Of a DNA stretch of 64,000 bases, positions 62,401 through 64,000 are shown in pieces. Both the position numbers and the translations under genes were made by a program. The notes below the pieces were generated by a model that did no database searches, was not told the origin of the DNA, and was given only the letters and a program-made list of their open reading frames with translations. The stretch comes from Argentina anserina (lineage: Eukaryota > Streptophyta > Magnoliopsida > Rosales > Rosaceae): positions 50,154-114,153 of the forward strand of contig NW_026089453.1 in assembly GCF_933775445.1 (NCBI RefSeq). The letters run 5' to 3'. How positions within the stretch are numbered: the stretch's first letter is position 1; each line of letters starts with the position of its first letter.

Positions 62401-64000
62401 AAGATACTCAAAGTGCAATAGTAAACATATTCAAACGATAGAAAGATACTCAGTTTGAAAGAAACACACGCCCACAATGGAAACACTCTCAAATTCAATA
62501 GAAACTCGCATCAGAAAGGCCTACAGAAAGATACTCAAACGAGAATTGAAAAGATACTCAAAGTGCAATAGTAAACATACTCAAACGATAGAAAGATACT
62601 CAGTTTGAAAGAAACACACGCCCGCACTGGAAACACTCTCAAATTCAAGAAAAACTCGCATCGAAAGCCGTTCAGAAAGATACTCAAACGAGCATTGAAA
62701 AGGTACTCAAATTGCAATTGTAAACATACTCAAACGATAGAATGATACTCAGGTTGAAAGAAACACACGCCCACACTGGAAACACTCTCAAATTCAAGAG
62801 AAACTCGCATCAGAAAGCCTTACAGAAACATACTCAAACGAGAATTGAAAAGATACTCAAAGTGCAATAGTAAACATACTCAAACGATAGAAAGATACTC
62901 AGTTTGAAAGAAACACACGCCCACACTGGAAACACTCTCAAATTCAAGAGAAACACGCATCAGAAAGCCTTACAGAAAGATACTCAAACGAGAATTGAAA
63001 ATATACTCAAAGGGCAATAGTAAACATACTCAAACGATAGAAAGATACTCAGTTTGAAAGAAACACACGCCCACACTGGAAACACTCTCAAATTCAATAG
63101 AAACTCGCATCAGAAAGGCTTACAGAAATATACTCAAACGAGAATTGAAAAGATACTCAAAGTGCAATAGTAAACATACTCAAACGATAGAAAGATACTC
63201 AGTTTAAAAGAAACACACGCCCACACTGGAAACACTCTAAAATTCAATAGAAACTCGCATCAGAAAGCCTTACAGAAAGATACTAAAACGAGAATTGAAA
63301 AGTTACTCAAAGTGCAATAGTAAACATACTCAAACGATAGAAAGATACTCAGTTTGAAAGAAACACACGCCCGCACTGGAAACACTCTCAAATTCAAGAA
63401 AAACTGGCATCGAAAGCCGTTCAGAAAGATACTCAAACGAGCATTGAAAAGGTACTCAAATTGCAATTGTAAACATACTCAAACGATAGAATGATACTCA
63501 GGTTGAAAGAAACACACGCCCACACTGGAAACACTCTCAAATTCAAGAGAAACTCGCATCAGAAAGCCTTACAGAAACATACTCAAACGAGAATTGAAAA
63601 GATACTCAAAGTGCAATAGTAAACATACTCAAACGATAGAAATATACTCAGTTTGAAAGAAACACACGCCCGCACTGGAAACACTCTCAAATTCAAGAAA
63701 AACTCGCATCGAAAGCCGTTCAGAAAGATACTCAAACGAGCATTGAAAAGGTACTCAAATTGCAATTGTAAACATACTCAAACGATAGAATGATACTCAG
63801 GTTGAAAGAAACACACGCCCACACTGGAAACACTCTCAAATTCAAGAGAAACTCGCATCAGAAAGCCTTACAGAAACATACTCAAACGAGAATTGAAAAG
63901 ATACTCAAAGTGCAATAGTAAACATACTCAAACGATAGAAAGATACTCAGTTTGAAAGAAACACACGCCCGCACTGGAAACACTCTCAAATTCAAGAAAA
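62401..64000 (+). repeat. Terminal satellite stretch of the window
   Basis: This is the same satellite, rich in the GCATTGAAAAGGTACTC haplotype (near 62,692, 63,442 and 63,741). The order resembles the modules at 50,000-51,000 and 53,600-54,600. The window ends inside a type B monomer, so the array continues. Confidence 0.9.

Larger units (their letters stand above)
1..64000 (+). repeat. A-rich 150/149-bp satellite array filling the window
   Basis: Every stretch I read is a copy of one monomer of about 150 bp, always in the same orientation. Anchoring on the word TTGAAAAGAT, successive copies start at 1, 151 (one base changed), 300 and so on to the end, giving about 428 copies. Neighbouring copies differ at a limited set of sites, mainly the AAATTGC/AAAGTGC/AAAGGGC site, the ACTAG/ACAGG/ACTGG/ATTGG site after the C-rich box, and the segment that decides 149 or 150 bp. 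No unique DNA interrupts the array and neither edge lies in the window. Tandem satellites of near-nucleosomal monomer length are typical of eukaryotic centromeric or pericentromeric heterochromatin. That location is inferred here, and I do not recognise the family. Confidence 0.98.

Noticed and set aside
1..64000. Possible giant tandem-repeat protein, since 150 is divisible by three
   Set aside because: Every frame of a 150-bp monomer that I checked meets stops, and the frequent 149-bp monomers shift the frame. No uninterrupted multi-monomer frame exists.
1..64000. CRISPR array
   Set aside because: There are no short constant repeats separated by unique spacers. The whole 150-bp period is repeated, and no cas-like gene is present.
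1..64000. Telomeric or subtelomeric simple repeat
   Set aside because: No runs of TTAGGG, TTTAGGG, TTAGG or TTAGGC-type units on either strand; the period is about 150 bp.
1..64000. CENP-B box in the monomer
   Set aside because: The core pattern TTCGNNNNANNCGGG does not occur in the consensus on either strand. The nearest words, CTCGTTTGAG and the rare ACGGGAATTG near 15,701, do not fit it.
1..64000. tRNA, 5S rRNA or other RNA gene cluster in tandem
   Set aside because: I see no cloverleaf, no B-box such as GGTTCGANTCC and no T-run terminator on the plus strand. The composition is too A-rich and asymmetric for a stable folded RNA.
1..64000. Strict A-B dimeric HOR alternating 150 and 149 bp
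   Set aside because: The order of A and B types is irregular (for example A B A A A B A A A B in the first ten monomers), so dimers are not the basic unit.

Overview
The window is one uninterrupted tandem satellite array. From the first base to the last it consists of about 428 head-to-tail copies (64,000 / 149.6) of one A-rich monomer, all in the same orientation. I see no gene, RNA gene, transposon, inversion or unique-sequence island. The satellite runs off both ends. This indicates a eukaryotic genome, most likely centromeric, pericentromeric or other heterochromatin. I do not recognise the satellite family and cannot name the host lineage from the sequence.

The monomer has two main length classes that differ in one segment: type A, 150 bp, and type B, 149 bp. 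The first monomer is 46.7% A, 18.7% T, 21.3% C and 13.3% G by hand count, so the strand asymmetry is strong. Short A-runs recur about every 10.7 bp around the monomer.

The array is organised into higher-order repeats (HORs), and the HOR changes along the window. Approximate blocks are: 1-6,880, two copies of a 3,440-bp 23-mer; about 5,430-9,544, a 2,094-bp 14-mer tandem duplication; about 8,890-13,380, two copies of a 2,242-bp 15-mer; about 12,890-19,375, two copies of a 3.27-kb unit of 22 monomers, the first carrying a patch dense in 1-2-bp indels; 20,660-28,047, two copies of a 3,694-bp unit, with a nested 1,024-bp 7-mer amplified further to about 29,230; 30,510-32,005, two copies of a 748-bp 5-mer; 32,180-38,767, two copies of a 3,294-bp 22-mer; and 39,900-64,000, a mosaic of shuffled modules with repeat spacings of about 300, 747-749, 1,200, 1,497, 1,646, 4,493, 4,791 and 7,933 bp. 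Nearly all spacings are whole numbers of monomers, as expected for in-register unequal exchange.

A derived monomer haplotype, marked by linked changes, first appears near 19,400 and becomes very frequent from about 33,900 onward. The left third therefore belongs to a different subfamily neighbourhood from the right half. Open reading frames exist only as by-products of the repeat: most are 60 codons, begin at TTG and recur once per variant monomer. I annotate none as genes.
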